A stretch of 64,000 nt of DNA from Strongylocentrotus droebachiensis (lineage: Eukaryota > Echinodermata > Echinoidea > Camarodonta > Strongylocentrotidae). Within the stretch, counting starts at the first letter, position 1. Each line of letters starts with the position of its first letter. The translations under genes and the position numbers were made by a program. Below are positions 13,403-27,296 of the stretch, one piece after another. The notes below the pieces were generated by a model, which saw only the letters and a list, made by a program, of their open reading frames with translations, was not told the origin of the DNA and searched no databases. The DNA lies in the NCBI GenBank assembly GCA_035222895.1, contig JAVYIG010006406.1:54528-118527 (forward strand), written 5' to 3'.

Positions 13403-14055
13403 TCGCTCTCAGATCCTGTTTGCTTCAATGTCACAGAGATCCCACGACCAAGTACATTTACAAAGGAGGGGACATTGGGGAGGGGCGAGAACATTTTGTC
13501 AGGATGTCGTGTTCACCTGTCTGCAAAACATCAATGTAAAACAAAAAGGTAAAGAACTGAGATGGGAGGAGATGGGGGAAGGAGAATACGGCTGAATAAT
13601 GAGCAAATATTATGTCAGTATGTTCAAATTTCTGTCGGCAAATTTTTAGATAATGTTCTGCAAATATCTTTATTTGTCATCTTATACTTCGTCATCTTAT
13701 ATATTGTTCGTGCTTGTTGAATGTTTTTATAATGTCTGCCAACATAATCATTTAAAATTCTAAATAATCCATTTTCGCTAGTTCAAAAAATCAAAACCTT
13801 TTGGTAAACAGTACTTGTCGACATTTTTTTTCCCGACACCCCACTCCTCTTCAAAATGGTCTTATTACGCCCCTGAATAAAACAGAGAGAGGGGCCGTAT
13901 TTTCTATTGACCGTGTGCTCACCATTACCACAACATTCGAAGTTGATTCGACAAATCATTTCACACCTCATCCTCCGTAACTTCCATGTCCCTCACAACT
14001 GGTATTGATTTAAATCATAATAATGTTTTCGTCATGCTTGCACTTCTAAGTTCTC
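13403..14055. other. Non-coding region, nothing recognised
   Basis: No exon or repeat recognised between the tandem duplication and the SINE-like copy. Confidence 0.4.
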
Positions 14056-14059
14056 CCAT

Positions 14060-14225
14060 TCTGACCCGGGTTCGAAATCAAGGCGATGCGCTAGTGCCCT
14101 TTGGTAAGGCTTAATCCTCATTACCAGGTCTATCCGAGAGGACCTAAAGCCGTCGGTCCTCTGGTTGTTTACTAACAAGCATTTATGTTTTCTTAGCAGT
14201 CAGGTAAAATAACTACCACTACACC
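14060..14225 (+). repeat. SINE-like dispersed repeat, copy 2 with tRNA-like B box
   Basis: Contains GGGTTCGAAATC at 14068-14079, close to the RNA polymerase III B-box consensus GGTTCGANTCC. The body shared with copies at 2.5 and 34.3 kb follows (GAGGACCTAAAGCCGTCGGT and CTTAGCAGTCAGGTAAAAT). This is the only copy that keeps the B-box end. An A box is not evident and no poly-A tail is seen. Confidence 0.65.
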
Positions 14226-17200
14226 TCTTTTTCTATCCCCTATTTATTTTTCTTCTCCCTAACAAATCATCTGTTAACTGCCAGAAGGGCTTAAGCTAAG
14301 TAAGATGCGTGTTAACACACTTCTTGCTCTCAATAGATGACATTTCTTTCACAACGATGTATTTTGAATCCAGGGTAACATTCGTTTCTCGGATATTGGA
14401 AAAACATGTTGCTTGTAAGAATTAAATGATAGAAAAATCAAATTCCTACCGTCATATTGCATGGTGCCTATTTACAAGGGGTGAAGTGGACACTGCAACT
14501 AAATTGACCTGGGAAAAGTTCAAACTACGGCAACCTTTTTAAATTCTTACCCCCTCCCAATTTTTGCTCTTGCTACATGCACCCTCTTCTTACATTTGAT
14601 TTCCAGTAACTCCATGTGGGATTGTCGTTGAATGTTACTCATGTTAGCGTCGACGAACGATACCGTTTCTTGACATTTGTGCGTGTCCTTGGGATGGATA
14701 GCTAACTCATAACATGTGTTTGCTCTGTTCAGTATTGATTACCGTGACTACAGCTATTGTGGCTGAGATATGTGTGACTATAGAGATCTGGAATTCTCAC
14801 GCGGAGAACTCGAGATATGGAAATAACGGTTTATGCATTTTAATAATGATACTATTGTTCAGTGATGATATGAATATGATCAATAATTATATGAGAAATC
14901 GAAATTAGCAATTTTATTTTTCCCAAACATCAGAAACTGGTGTTAGAATCAGTCAAAGTTGTGATATTTTCCTGAGTCTTGACAAAAGTTAAAAATGCAA
15001 ATATACAGGTTTTTTTTCACGTACTTGATAATTTTCCCTGTCGTTAGATATGCAAATGTACAGATATTGACAACGCTTTAAATGTTAAAATGCTTCATCA
15101 TATCCTTTAGTTATATCATAATAGTGTTGATTTAAATACGAATTGAATTGTTTTGTGGATTTCTTCTGAGCAGTTTCAGGAGTTTTGTTTGATGCATCTT
15201 ATTATTTTGATGATGAGGGGAGTTTCAAAATCAGTCGAGATCTTTATGTTCTTCAATATTGCTAGCCTGAATGTCACGTACTATAGGGTAACATTACGAG
15301 CCAAGACGGTCAAACAGGCGGTCTCCATGGAAACCGAGAACAGGTGATGCAGAGAAATGTTTGATTACATGTTAGTCGGTGACAATCAATGTTCTTGTCG
15401 CTCCGAATCTTATTTTTATGAAATAATTGCTCTCACGATTAATCTCTTCAACGAAAAGATTTCGATTTCTCCCTTGCCGCTGTCACGATGTGTTTGTAGA
15501 CAATGTGCTCCACGTCTTATTCAACGAAAATGGGATCATATTCACTTGTTTTGACGTTATTTGAATCCCACATACCCGTTCCCCTTCTTCTCCCCTAGAC
15601 TCCTCCACCTTCTCTTTTCTTTTCGTTTCCTGTTTCTCATTCTTCTTCTGCTCCTCCACATCCTCCTGTTTTCGTCACGTTTCTCATTGTTCTGCAACTC
15701 GATCCCCTTTCCTTCTTCTCCTGCCTAATCGTGTTACGCTGATAAACCTGAGTGCCTAAGACCACGGTCTTATCAGTATGAGGTTCCCATCTAATTGGGT
15801 CCAACGAAATAGGCATGCAATACAATAACGATTAATGACGATTCATTTTAAAGGCCTATGCAATTGTTTCGATGGGTCCTCCTGCAAATCACTCCATGCA
15901 TTGCGAGAGGTTCTTCAAGGTCAATAACAAGGAGTTCGTGCTAGTGCTTGGAAGATTGGGTGAAAGAAATTGCTGTGACATCATTACCCGTTGGAATCGG
16001 CCAAAGAATGGTATGAATCATGTTCAAGAGTAATGTTCAACAGATGTGAACGAAAACAATCACATTACAATGTACCAGTCTATCAGGGTCTGACGCATCA
16101 TGCTCAAAATCACTGAAATCGTTGAGTTATTAATTGTGGGGCGTGGTCGGTCGGGTAGAGAAGGAGGGTAAGACATCACGTACTCTCGGTGACTATGCAT
16201 TATAAGCCAAGATGCTAAGGATGTTGTATAGACTTGAAATAAGATGATCATGACAGGTACATTCTGTACTAGGATACAGTTTTGAAAATGCTCTTAAATA
16301 CAACCGAATAGCGATCTTGTAATGTTATATAGTGTTGCTATTATTGTCTCAAATGCTACGTACATGCTAGCGAGGAAATATGAGGGCGATCTTAACTCAT
16401 GGGTTATTGCAGGGAAATGGGAGTGTCAGTAGTGAGTAAACTGCGTATATAGATTAACAAATTTCCCGCTTTGCATTCTCTCAATGTGGAGGGAGGGGGG
16501 GGGGCGTTGTGCATTTTGTGGTGCCTGTGGGTGTTATGCTTTCTCAAATGTCGAATGTGGAGGGTCGAGAATCAAATCTGGCACTCTACTCGTTATTGAG
16601 CCTCAAATGTCTAACATTCTCCCTTCAGGGAGGTGTACCGTTTCACATATCTTTCTCTCTCCTTGTCAAGTCGGAGACATGCAATGGCAAAAGTCATGCT
16701 CTAAACGTTATTGGTTAATAACGAAGGTGTCAGCGTGCGGTGGAAGGATTATAAAGGCATTATTCTAGCTTTGGCTATCGCTACTTTCCACTGCCAAGAT
16801 CAAGGTCCACACAAGGATGTACCACTCTCTACGGTTTTCAATTGTTTAACATTATTATCAACATGCGTGGGGGACTGTTCTGCAGCAGTGCCTTTTACGA
16901 TTAGCCAGGTTTCTATACTAAAGTGGTAGCACAATGGGGCAGTAATGCCAACTGCACCCGAATCAGTGTGAATGATTGAGGATGTGGCACGCACATAGGT
17001 GCTATTAAAGAAGTGACTATGCCTTTTATTTTCTTATATACATTCGGAGCATTGTTGAAGGAAATTTAAAAGGCAAAATGAAAAAAGGAAATGCAAGGGG
17101 TTCCTGCGTTTCCACTGTCATATAATACTTTCGTAACTTTGAGACACAATATCCTTGCTCATTGTATTGTAACATCCGTGAACTAAATATGATAACTATT

Positions 17201-19130
17201 GAAATTAACAGACAATGTGGCCTGATCCAGAGGCGTTAGACATTAATCAGTGTATGATTTTTTTTTACATAAGATATCGATTACATTTTTTTGGTCATTA
17301 AATCACATCAAAATTGATATTTCAAATTTAACAAAACTGACGAAAATACAGATGCCATCGAAAGTCCATGAGGACAGTCTGGCAGCTTGCATTTCTGACC
17401 GGTTTTTCTTCATTTTTCATTTTTCATTTTTTTTTTCTTGGGGAGGGGGCCAAATGTAGCTATGAAAACATTTTAATCCTCGGATACTGCGAGGTTCTCA
17501 GAGTATTTTGTTCAGTCTTATACAGTCATGCACCGTACTTTGTTTTCTATACATCTCACATAACTTTCAAAAGAAATGTTAGACGCTTTGCCAGGCATAT
17601 ACGTCATCGAGGTACATAGTATGAGCCAAGCCATCTTTCCTCACCTTTCGTTATCTGAAAATTGTCAATAAAATTGCAGTTCAAGAGAAAACAGTTGCTT
17701 CCTGGTTAGACAATAAATTACTGAATTGAACTAATAAAATGCGTATTTTATATACACATTTTTGGCACCATCGAATAATTTGACGATGATAATGATACGA
17801 ATGATCATAATTTACTGAAGTTATATTTTTGCCAATTATATCATGATAATAACAAGCCAAAAAGTGGGGTTAAGTTCTTCAAGTGCAGGAAACTGATTGA
17901 TTTGTAGGTCACAGGTGTTTTAATTTGATCTGATTATTTGTTGTTAATAATCAATACGAATGTTAGTTTTGTCGAATCATTTCTGCGTTATGCCCAGATA
18001 GCTGCATGCATGAGATGGCATTTAAAAAGACAGCTTTGATTCATATTGAATTTCTTCCAAGCTATATGACAAAGCATTCAGCTCATTTGCAGAAAGAATT
18101 AATTTCATTACTTAGCAATTACGATTCAGATGGGGCCATTTCTCCACTCCATACATTGCTCTTTCTCCATAATCAGCTTTTCCTCTTGTCCTGAGTTTCA
18201 CCATGTATCAACCCTGAAATACAACACATTATAACCAAGTAAAAATACAAATCATATAATACAAGAACAGGTATATTGTACATGTTCTACTATCGCGGTT
18301 GTGACTTTTAGCAGAAATTGTTTCAATTTCAAGTTTTTCTCTCTTACTCCTCGGGCTTAACATATGAGAGCGGAAATATGAAGTTGAAGATAAATCACGT
18401 GTATAGTTCACTATCAACGATAAACCCGCTGGCGTAAACATCTTCATCCTCCTCCTACTCAACCTCTCTTATATGACAGAGTTTATTATGCTCTATGATG
18501 ATACCGACCGGTAGCCTGAAAATTGATATCTCAGCCAAAATATTATATTTCAAGTTTGGTCTATTCTGAGGAAATTGTTGCAAATGTCAGAAAGGTTAAA
18601 TTTTCATCAATTTTGCGTTAGAGATGTGTGAATAAAGTTTAAAGCCCGCGTTGGAGAGTATAACAATTACACTTTATCTCTCGATTTATGTACTGGGTAA
18701 TAAGCGTGTAATTTCCCTTTGAAATATTTATAGGAATTATTTTTTCTTCTAAACGATGTCTAAATGTGAGATAGGAGACAAATACAAGTAGCAAGTTTTT
18801 TGCAGGTTGATGATAGATATACTAAGATTCTTAAAGGAATCAAATAGACAAGGGGATGGTGTAAATAGTATTCTCGCCATTTTGACAGTTCGAGGGAAGC
18901 GAAGAAGATATAGATGTAGGGAAGGATAACGCAAGATGGAGAGTTTTCATAAGAGGAGAAATGAAATGAAAAAAGAAGAAGAAAACAAACGTATGTAATG
19001 TATATAATTATAGAGCAAGAAATGTGTTAACTCATCAATAAATGTAATGATAATTTGTCGATTTAATTTTTTTTTTATGGATTTGTCTAAGCGCGGTAGT
19101 GAAATGAGAGTGTTGAAAAAGATGTGGAGG
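14226..19130. other. Non-coding region, nothing recognised
   Basis: Short frames only. Near 16,484-16,768 there is an open, Cys-containing frame without splice signals or a recognisable fold, which I do not call. Short poly-G and poly-T tracts occur at about 16,491-16,504 and 17,428-17,438. Confidence 0.4.
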
Positions 19131-19139
19131 AGAAATGGG

Positions 19140-19255
19140 AGGAAAATGAAAAGTAAGAAAGAGAAATAGAGAGACTGACAGAGAGAGAGACAGACAGACA
19201 GAGATATATAGAGAGAGAGGGGTAAAAAGGGGAGGAGGAGGAGGAGGGATATAAA
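19140..19255. repeat. GA-rich microsatellite
   Basis: Imperfect GAGA/GACA units ending in GGAGGAGGAGG. Minus-strand Leu/Ser frames here are repeat artefacts. Confidence 0.8.
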
Positions 19256-20224
19256 GGGGTACGCCATATAGGTTTCCTATATACTTGGTGATAGAGATTT
19301 CACTCGTCTCGTGTGGGTACAACGTTTCCTTGACTCCCGGCTTGTACGATGATCGACATTATGTTGTTATTATCAATGAGTAATCCAAGATTAGCTATGG
19401 TATAATCTAAGAAATCCAGTTTAAACCCCATATTTTGTCAAATTCAGGAGAAAAAAAAAGACCCATTAATATATCATTTTCCAAGCCGTAACATTCTGGC
19501 ACGCAAATAGTATTGTATTTGTAGTATAATCATGAAAGTTGATTTGTTTGGTTTTAATTGAAAGACAATTGTGACCTCCCCTATCATTCAAAATTTCTGT
19601 CAAATCTCAAAATTTGTTGTCTGTTTTTTTTAAAGTTTCGTTGAAAAATGTTGCTTTTATGAAAGCAAACCTTCGGGCAATTTTTGTATGGCACCTCCGC
19701 CTCCCAGTTTCAAAATGTTCGAGTATCTTCTGTTATTTGAGAGTGAGTGCTGAAGGCGTGTGGAAATGGCATGAACATAACTTTAATGATTATGAGCTTC
19801 CTTTAATTCTATGAATGTTTCCTTTGCTTAGTGATGTTGCCGCGAAAGAAGTTCTCCCTGTTTTCTCATGAAATACGTCATCATCCAATATTTGACAGAG
19901 GTGTGAAAATGTCGCCCGTGATGTCTTCATTCTCCCGCAGTCGACCCTCGTGTATTGATTTTATATTTTTAAAGCTATTAGTTGCCTGAGGTTCAAGCAT
20001 GTATGTCAAATGTTGAACGACTTATGACCAACGTTCATAATCCCCGAACAAACATCGTAGTAAGCTGCTAGTCCGTAACACAACTTCCAAGTCAAACATT
20101 GAAGAAAAATATGGCTATCGGGGACATGACGTCGACATGCAATAGATTCCATCAACGAATACGATAGAGACGTCGCGTCGGTGAGAGTGAAAAAATAAGG
20201 CGGCCATGAAATGGGGAAGATGAA

Positions 20225-20415
20225 TTGGGAGGTGTGGATGTGTATACCCGAGAGGAAAGAGAAAAGGAGAGGGGTGGGAAAGACGGATAAAGAGAGGAGA
20301 TGGATATACATGTAGAGAAGGAGAGAATGAGAGAAAGGGAGGAAACGAATAAGAAAGAAGAAGACAGAAAGAGAGAGGGGGATGGGAGATGGGCGTTACT
20401 AGAGGGAGAGGGGGG
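20225..20415. repeat. Purine-rich low-complexity tract
   Basis: Imperfect GAGAGGAAAG-type purine sequence on the plus strand, giving long Pro/Ser/Leu frames on the minus strand that I do not regard as coding. Confidence 0.7.
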
Positions 20416-22084
20416 TAGGATTTAATATCTCCCATTTATTTGATGATCTAACGAGCTAATGATCTAACGAGGCCCGTGGAAAGAGGGAGGGACATAAATG
20501 GTGACGGGAAGCGGGAAAAAACGAAAGATAGTGAGGAAGTCGTATAATACGACGATAACTATTGATCGAAGAAGGAAAGTTTCAGAAAAGGAAATCACTC
20601 ACTGGAAAGGTCACATGAAGCATGCGCATTGCAAGCCACCAGGGACAGTCATGTACCGATGTTTTCATCTAACATTATTTCTTGATACCAACCGTAACTA
20701 TTCTTATTATGAAGTACATCGTGCGGTTGACAACGATATCATGTCAACACATCTATTATGATGCCGAATTATTTGTCAATGTGAATCAAAAGTTTGCCCT
20801 AGTTTTTGATGATTCCGGAAATCTGGTTCAGAGGGCACGATGCAAGAGGGGAGAGGGTCACGGTAATGATTTGGTATTTATCCTAAGTTTATTTAAAAGA
20901 CTCCACGTATTATCTACATGATAGATGTACCTGTAATCGATGGCAAATGTTGTTGGTTTAATTTGACTTTCATTCTACAGAAGGGAACATCATATTTTGC
21001 ACAAGGGTAACATAAAGTGAGGGGGTATTTTAAGCGATTATTTTGTTTAAGGCCCGCTTTTCCATATCCCTGCAGACAATCTTTTCTTCCTCTCACGGGA
21101 CTGGTGGGGGATGTTTGCTGTCTATTTGAACGTTACGATTGACATTGATGTACTTGTGATCCTTTTCGTAAGATTCCGTTTGCACTTATGTCAAGGGATA
21201 GAGCAACATATACGGTACTTGTGTAACGTAATGTTTAACTTTAAGTTACTTCACGCACCAAAAAATACAGTTGACACAAAATGGATCATATTTTGATTCA
21301 TTTTTTCTCTAAATACCTATATTTTTCTTACTCTAAAGTAAGATTTTAGAAGAGACGAGTTTGTTTATTTTTAAGTGACAAAAACCTGTCATCAAAAACA
21401 AGGCCTTGACAGTGAGCTCCTCTCGTAGGTTATGGGTCACGTTGAAGTGACAACTTGAAAATATGATTGATCATTTTGTATTCCCCTTCTTTTTCCTGAA
21501 ATATCTTATAATTTTCCATTCTCGTATCAATTGTTTTCAGAAAAGCAGTATACGATTATTATGCACGTGAATGTAATTCCTTTTACAGTAATTTTGTTTT
21601 AATATCAGTCGATAGTCATAGCTGTTATATTACTTGAATATATCTGAAATTTGAGGAAATTATAGCAGTATCTCGCAAAGTGTTCACTTCTACCATATTT
21701 ACCAATCGTGAAAGGAAAATTATCTTTATGGTAATGCAACAAATATACTTTTTTAGTTTACACAGTTTAACGCTTAGGTCACTCAAAGTGCAATAATATA
21801 AAGCAAATTATCTGTTTCGTGCAGCAACAAATTTTCGAGTAGGACAAATCTCAAGTGTTGAGTTATTAATGATGTTTTTCTTGTAGTCAACGCGTTGACA
21901 GAGGCCAGAGAAAAGTGCGACGCCGAAATATTTCTTGACAATACCTCTCCAAATTGTTTATTTTTTCAAAAACAAAACGAAAATCATTTTTCATGTTGAT
22001 CTGCGATGGGTTTGTTCAGTCTTAGAATCAATAATTGTACAAATACTATGGGTCTCCGGGGAAAACGAGTTATTGTGTCGATAG
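20416..22084. other. Non-coding region, nothing recognised
   Basis: A short direct repeat of ATGATCTAACGA occurs twice near 20,440-20,470. Otherwise nothing identifiable. Confidence 0.4.
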
Positions 22085-22240
22085 AGAGAAGAGAGCGGAA
22101 GAGGTGGGGGAAAATGAAAGAGAGAAGAGAGAGAGAGAATGTAAGAGATAAGAGACAGACCGACAGACATAGAGAGAAAGAGAGAGAGAGGTAGACAGAC
22201 AGACAAACATAGAAAGAGAGAGTGAGAGAGAGAGAGAGTG
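22085..22240. repeat. GA-rich microsatellite
   Basis: (GA)n interrupted by CAGACA units. The 189-codon minus-strand frame that spans it is dominated by repeat-encoded Leu/Ser and is not called. Confidence 0.85.
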
Positions 22241-25200
22241 ATGTGATAAATAGAATGTACATTTGTTGAGAGAATCGGGTCAAGAAGACAGTAAATTGGT
22301 ATAGTGTTTCTGTGCTACTTGAGGGGGGGGAGGGGTAAAATGCAGACAAGCTAGATCCTTCAACTATATTACATATGAGAAAAAAGTAAATATAAGCATG
22401 TACATAACAGGGACATCGATGAGCACAGTGATATAAAACAGAGAAAGAATTTGAGTGGGGGAGAGTGAAGTTAAAAGTCATTCGGTAAGTGGATGCGAAG
22501 AGGTACATGCAAGGTATGATAGCTAGCTCTGTAACTGAGCTGACACACATCAATCACAACATACGTGAAATATTTCACAGAGCCATGCATAAACATTGTT
22601 ATGTTTTAGAAACAAGGAAGAAGAATACTGACATTCGACAAGGGAACAAGATGAATGGCCAATCAAAAACTAGATGTCATCTACGGGACATCGACCTATG
22701 TCTGCCAACCGCCTCCAAAGTGTGATATATTGTAACGGTTATGAAGATGTATATTCAGGTAGAAAAGTTTTTTGGGCCCAATAATGGAAATGTTATTGTT
22801 TGTTTGTTTGTTGCTTTCTGTTTTGTTTTGTTTTGGGTATTGTTGAATAGGTAAAGTATAGCCTAGACGCGTAACATTGTTGGTTTTATGTCAGTCGAGT
22901 ACCATCTCGTCGCTCTAGCACTGGAACGAAAATGAATAAACCTTTTCCTCCATATGCAGTTTTTGTTTCCGCAGAATTAGATTGCTACTACTTATTTTAG
23001 TCATCACTGTTCCATCATATACCATAGAAGTTCTCAAAAGAAGTGTGAAGCTAAATGTTCGATGCAATACTCAGTAAAAGTAGTCAGCATAGCGGCGGGG
23101 TGATAACAAAATATGCAGTTTTTATTTTTCTTCTTAGATTTGCGAGGTATAAGTATTCAAGCATCTGAGTTTAGTGTTACACTGGGTCTAAAGTATTCAC
23201 CGTTTGCTTGTGATAGGACAGTGACCTAGTTTCATGGGAGTTTTCCTAAAATAAACCCTCTTTTAATGTTTAAAAATAGTAGGATTTGATCCGGGATTTG
23301 ATGCAGTCACCCCCCCATAACGCTTTGTCTTTACGCATGCCATAGAACCGCGACCTTTGCTGCGTGACCTCCAAATAAAAAGTGAGAAGGGAAAAAAACC
23401 TCACAAGCTTTCCATGCAGGATATTCCAACATCCACTGTACAATCATGGACCTACAACACTACACACTTCAAAGCAGCCTGGTATTTTTGAAACTTTCAT
23501 AAATATTTAGACCATTGTTGATAAGCTCGTACGACAAAGACAGATAAACTAACACTGATGACTGCCAACATGGTGCTCAAGATGAGTTCTTAGCGAGGAA
23601 AGCCAGGGTCATCGTAATGTCAAGAGCTCGAGGCCTTGGGTCATCGTTAGAAGGAGTTTATACCAGACCTTCCCCCATAGCACTGAAGCAACATGAGAAG
23701 CATGCTAGCTTTGAGCTGAAACAAGGCAGAAACGTAACATTCTCCAAAATGTATGTTTCTCTTTGACGTCATGATTGTTTTTCCGTTGAACCATGAACAA
23801 AAAAAGATGTAAAGTTCTTCAAGATTTTTTACACTATCTCCCATCTTTCATTTACAACATAATGTTCCCCGGTTTTCTTGTATGTGAACGTCACTTTATT
23901 ATATAAAAAGCTGGCAAAATAAATAGCGATCACCCATTTTCATCTTCATGAATTAAAAACGCCATTTCCGCTGTATTTCATGTTACGTACGCTTCACGCG
24001 GAAAGTGAATTCTTAGTGCAGCTACTTAAATTACTCTGAATTTCGATTTTTCAATTCACGTTTCTCCTATTTTCGTAAAGACCATTTTTCTTGAATTTAT
24101 AGAATGGTATGTAAATTCTTATTCAATGCATCAAGCTGCAATAATGATTTTCATAAAGTGCTTCGGAAGTTGTAGGATACAGAAGTTACATGATATTACA
24201 CTTATGATAGTAGTATATTGTCTACCAGACATGGAGATATAATAGAGTAAATACAATACAGAGATAGAGACTCACTGTTGTTTAGAAGACATGAGGGATA
24301 TTCAATATTTCAATCTTTGCACCTCTCTTATCACATGATAACGGGATGAGTATCGTGTGGGTAATGTAAACGAGAAACTCTGCGGGAGAAGTGGTATGGT
24401 CATGCACGATTGGAGGAGACAGGGGTTCAAACCCCCCCCCCCCCCCCATCCATCATCCTCTCCCAAGATGAAGTTGGGAGTTAGAATACAAGAAGATGGA
24501 TTTGAATGGTACATGGGTCAGGAGTAAAGTATGTGTTTAATCAATGCTTTCCATTTGGGAAATAGGTATGAAGTTGAAGGAAAAAGTGCAATTAATAAGA
24601 AGAAAGGAGATTCCAGGTGTAGGCCTATGCAGACTATTTTTTTTTCATTATCAGATAACAGGTTTAAACTGATAATGAAAACAAAAATAGTGGGTTTCTT
24701 TTATGACACCTTTCTAGCAATATACGTAAATAAGAAAATGATTTACTTTCCTTGTTTAAAAAAATATAAAGTATCCACATGAATCACAGAAAATAAGTTT
24801 AAATCTGTCTATTTTTGATTATATAAAGTGACCAATGTTTTTCCTATACAGGTGATTCTTGTGAGAATAAAATGAATGTGTATATGAAATGTTTTATTCA
24901 AAGTTTCTGAAATAATTTTAAATTGCATGAGAATGTTGCACAGTGTCTGAGAATGATGTGAATGTAGATGCCATAATAGCATAGCTTAATAATTCTACAT
25001 TAGTAAAGTTTGAAATGTTTATTTTATAAGGGATTGGTCACGTTCAACAATTTGGTTCCACATTTCCGAAGAAGTTCTTATCGCGGAGCCCCTATTAGAT
25101 CAATACGATTTCAATCTGGTTTTACCATTTCATGTGGATTTGTAGGTTTATCAGATCCTATCTTAAGATTTTGGAGATCGTACTCCAATACCGATTATAT

Positions 25201-26130
25201 TAAAGTCATCAAATTGATATCTAATTACAGAGAGCAAATAAAGAAGTGCTTAGGAAAGCAATACAATCATACGAAATGTAAATAATTAGACGAATAACAA
25301 AGGATTTAAATACATATTCTAGTATCCCTGGATAGGGTTGATAAACTGTCAATCTGATTGTTGAGATTAGTATGATATTTCTTGTCAGTTATAGACAGAG
25401 GAACAAGGTTTATAAATTTAAAAAAATAAAAAAATGAGCCGAGAAACCAAGACTAGTGGTGTGATTTTACATATTGGCTCAAGATAATTATAGTTGCGAT
25501 ACTATAATATAATCTATTACATTCCAACTCGGGGGAAGTGCCATATTGAATCACTTCAACAGTATAATGAACATTTTGAGTGTGTAATTAGATGATTGTC
25601 TCAATTGCTAATAACATATAACGTAAAACGGATCAATATGTGGTACATGCACCCTTCTGTCATGTCTATCATTTCTATGCAAAGCATAATCCTCTCCTCT
25701 CTACACGACTTCGATTTAATTTAGGTAATCTCAAATTTCCGAGCACATTATTGCTAACTAGTCTGAGAGTAAATCGTTAACAATTATCTGAGCATTACTA
25801 GGTGTGTGATTATCGATATGATATTGTTACCGGTCTTCGCAAGTAAATTTATTCCAGTAGCGAAAAGTTCATTCGTACGCCCCTCCTCACCAAGTAAGCT
25901 TCTTTTCTTTTCCCTTTTTTTTTTTTTTTGGGGGGGGGGGGGTGGGATTTCTTTACTATTTTTTGCAAATAATTCGATTGAACAGTGAGGGAATTGGGTG
26001 TACGATATCATCGTTGTCTCCTCTGACAATCTCTGTCATGCAATGATTGTATACTTTTCTTGCGGGGGTGGGGCAAACAAATAATTCCGAATGTTATGGT
26101 GTTTTTTTGTTGTAAACCTGTGCCCCCTTG
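22241..26130. other. Non-coding region, nothing recognised
   Basis: Contains poly-C at 24,430-24,448 and a T-then-G tract at 25,917-25,942. The plus frame at 25,007-25,285 is open but has no domain I recognise and no convincing splice context. Confidence 0.4.
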
Positions 26131-26133
26131 AAG

Positions 26134-26387
26134 AAGAAAAAAGATCCATGGCGCCGCCCCTGTCTCGTAAGACCTTCTTAGTGGATTCCAGTCGGCCTTA
26201 TCTTGAGGCTGACGATGAAGAAGAGCGCGATATGAAAATATTCTCTATGTTTCCAGCCATTGACCATGTTGACTTACAAGTAATCGACCCCATACTGCAA
26301 TTCAAGCTCCAAGCACTCACCAACAGGGTGTACAAACAACACATGCTGCTAGCTAAACATCGCCATCATGGTTCGTCCTCTTGCTAA
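26134..26387 (+). CDS. Unrecognised candidate terminal exon
   Basis: The plus frame reads EEEKRSMAPPLSRKTFLVD, then an acidic patch (EADDEEERD), then IDHVDLQVIDPILQFKLQAL, ending in HRHHGSSSC and TAA at 26385-26387. Codon choice and composition differ sharply from the surrounding AT-rich DNA and look protein-coding. A pyrimidine-containing stretch before AAG near 26133 could be an acceptor, or translation could start at the ATG at 26148, though its -3 base is T. AATAAA lies near 26600. I recognise no family. It could be the last exon of a plus-strand gene, a retrocopy fragment or chance. Confidence 0.4.
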
Positions 26388-27227
26388 CAAGGTCTAGCTA
26401 TTTTTTATGTTTAGTTCTAGTTTTCTTTTGAAAGGACCGTTTTATGATCATAAATGACATGTTGATTATGTTTTATGAATGGAATTGTAATGGTAATTTC
26501 CGATCCGGTAGTTGGAGTTTAACGCCTCTGAGAGCAATTTGCCTGAAAGCACAGACCTTGTACTCTAAGGAGGGATGTTGGAGGTTAAAATGGAAAAATA
26601 ATAAATTGCAATTATTGCCGAAAATGTACGACCTTTAATTTCGAAACAATAACACAACTGTAACGAAGTATGTTTTTGTTTATGGGAGACAGTCCAACTT
26701 TTCAACAACAAAATATTTTGTAATATTAGAAACAAAGTAAAAGTGACGTAGCGTCTTATCTTCAGTTTTATAACGTTGAATTTATTATTCATTTTAAGAT
26801 TTACAAATGCAATATGCCAATATTCACCTATATGCCTTCATAATGTATCATGGTTTCAGACATCAGATGTATACATCTTTCTCTGAAAACATATACTATA
26901 CTCCACTGTAATATTGGAGCCAACACATAGAGTGCATCACAAGACGAGATAATTCTATCAGGTTAGCATTGTACTTGGCTTTTTTTAGACCATAACACTG
27001 GGTTGGTTTGGTATAATTGTAATGTCTTTTAAGATTGGAGGAACTAATTAATAAGGGAAAGGATTTTCTAAACCACAATCTTGTAGTATATCTCTCTCCG
27101 TCCATCGTGCGTCAGAGTGCTCATCTCAAGGATTACTCACCTGGCCTGCATGGTTAAGGTCAACGTGAGAAAGAGGTCATTAGAACGTGGCGTGAGCAGT
27201 ACTAGTGCTTCTGCTTTTGAAGCTCTA

Positions 27228-27296
27228 GCCCCCCCCCCCCCCTCCCCCCCCCCCCCCCACACACACACGCACGCACATACACACATACAAAGAGAG
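27228..27296. repeat. Poly-C followed by (CA)n
   Basis: About 30 nearly uninterrupted C residues followed by CACACACGCACG units. A second C tract of about 17 lies at 27,401-27,417. Confidence 0.85.

Noticed and set aside
13146..13595. 149-codon plus-strand frame
   Set aside because: It lies over unit 2 of the tandem duplication; unit 1 does not keep the same frame and no domain is recognisable.
14068..14079. tRNA gene suggested by GGGTTCGAAATC
   Set aside because: No acceptor stem, D-arm or anticodon arm can be folded around it; it is better explained as the B box of a SINE-like repeat.
16484..16768. Cys-containing open frame resembling a disulfide domain
   Set aside because: Cysteine spacing fits no EGF, TSP1 or CTLD pattern and there are no convincing splice sites.
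21984..22553. 189-codon minus-strand frame
   Set aside because: The central part is encoded by a GA microsatellite and the flanks show no motif.
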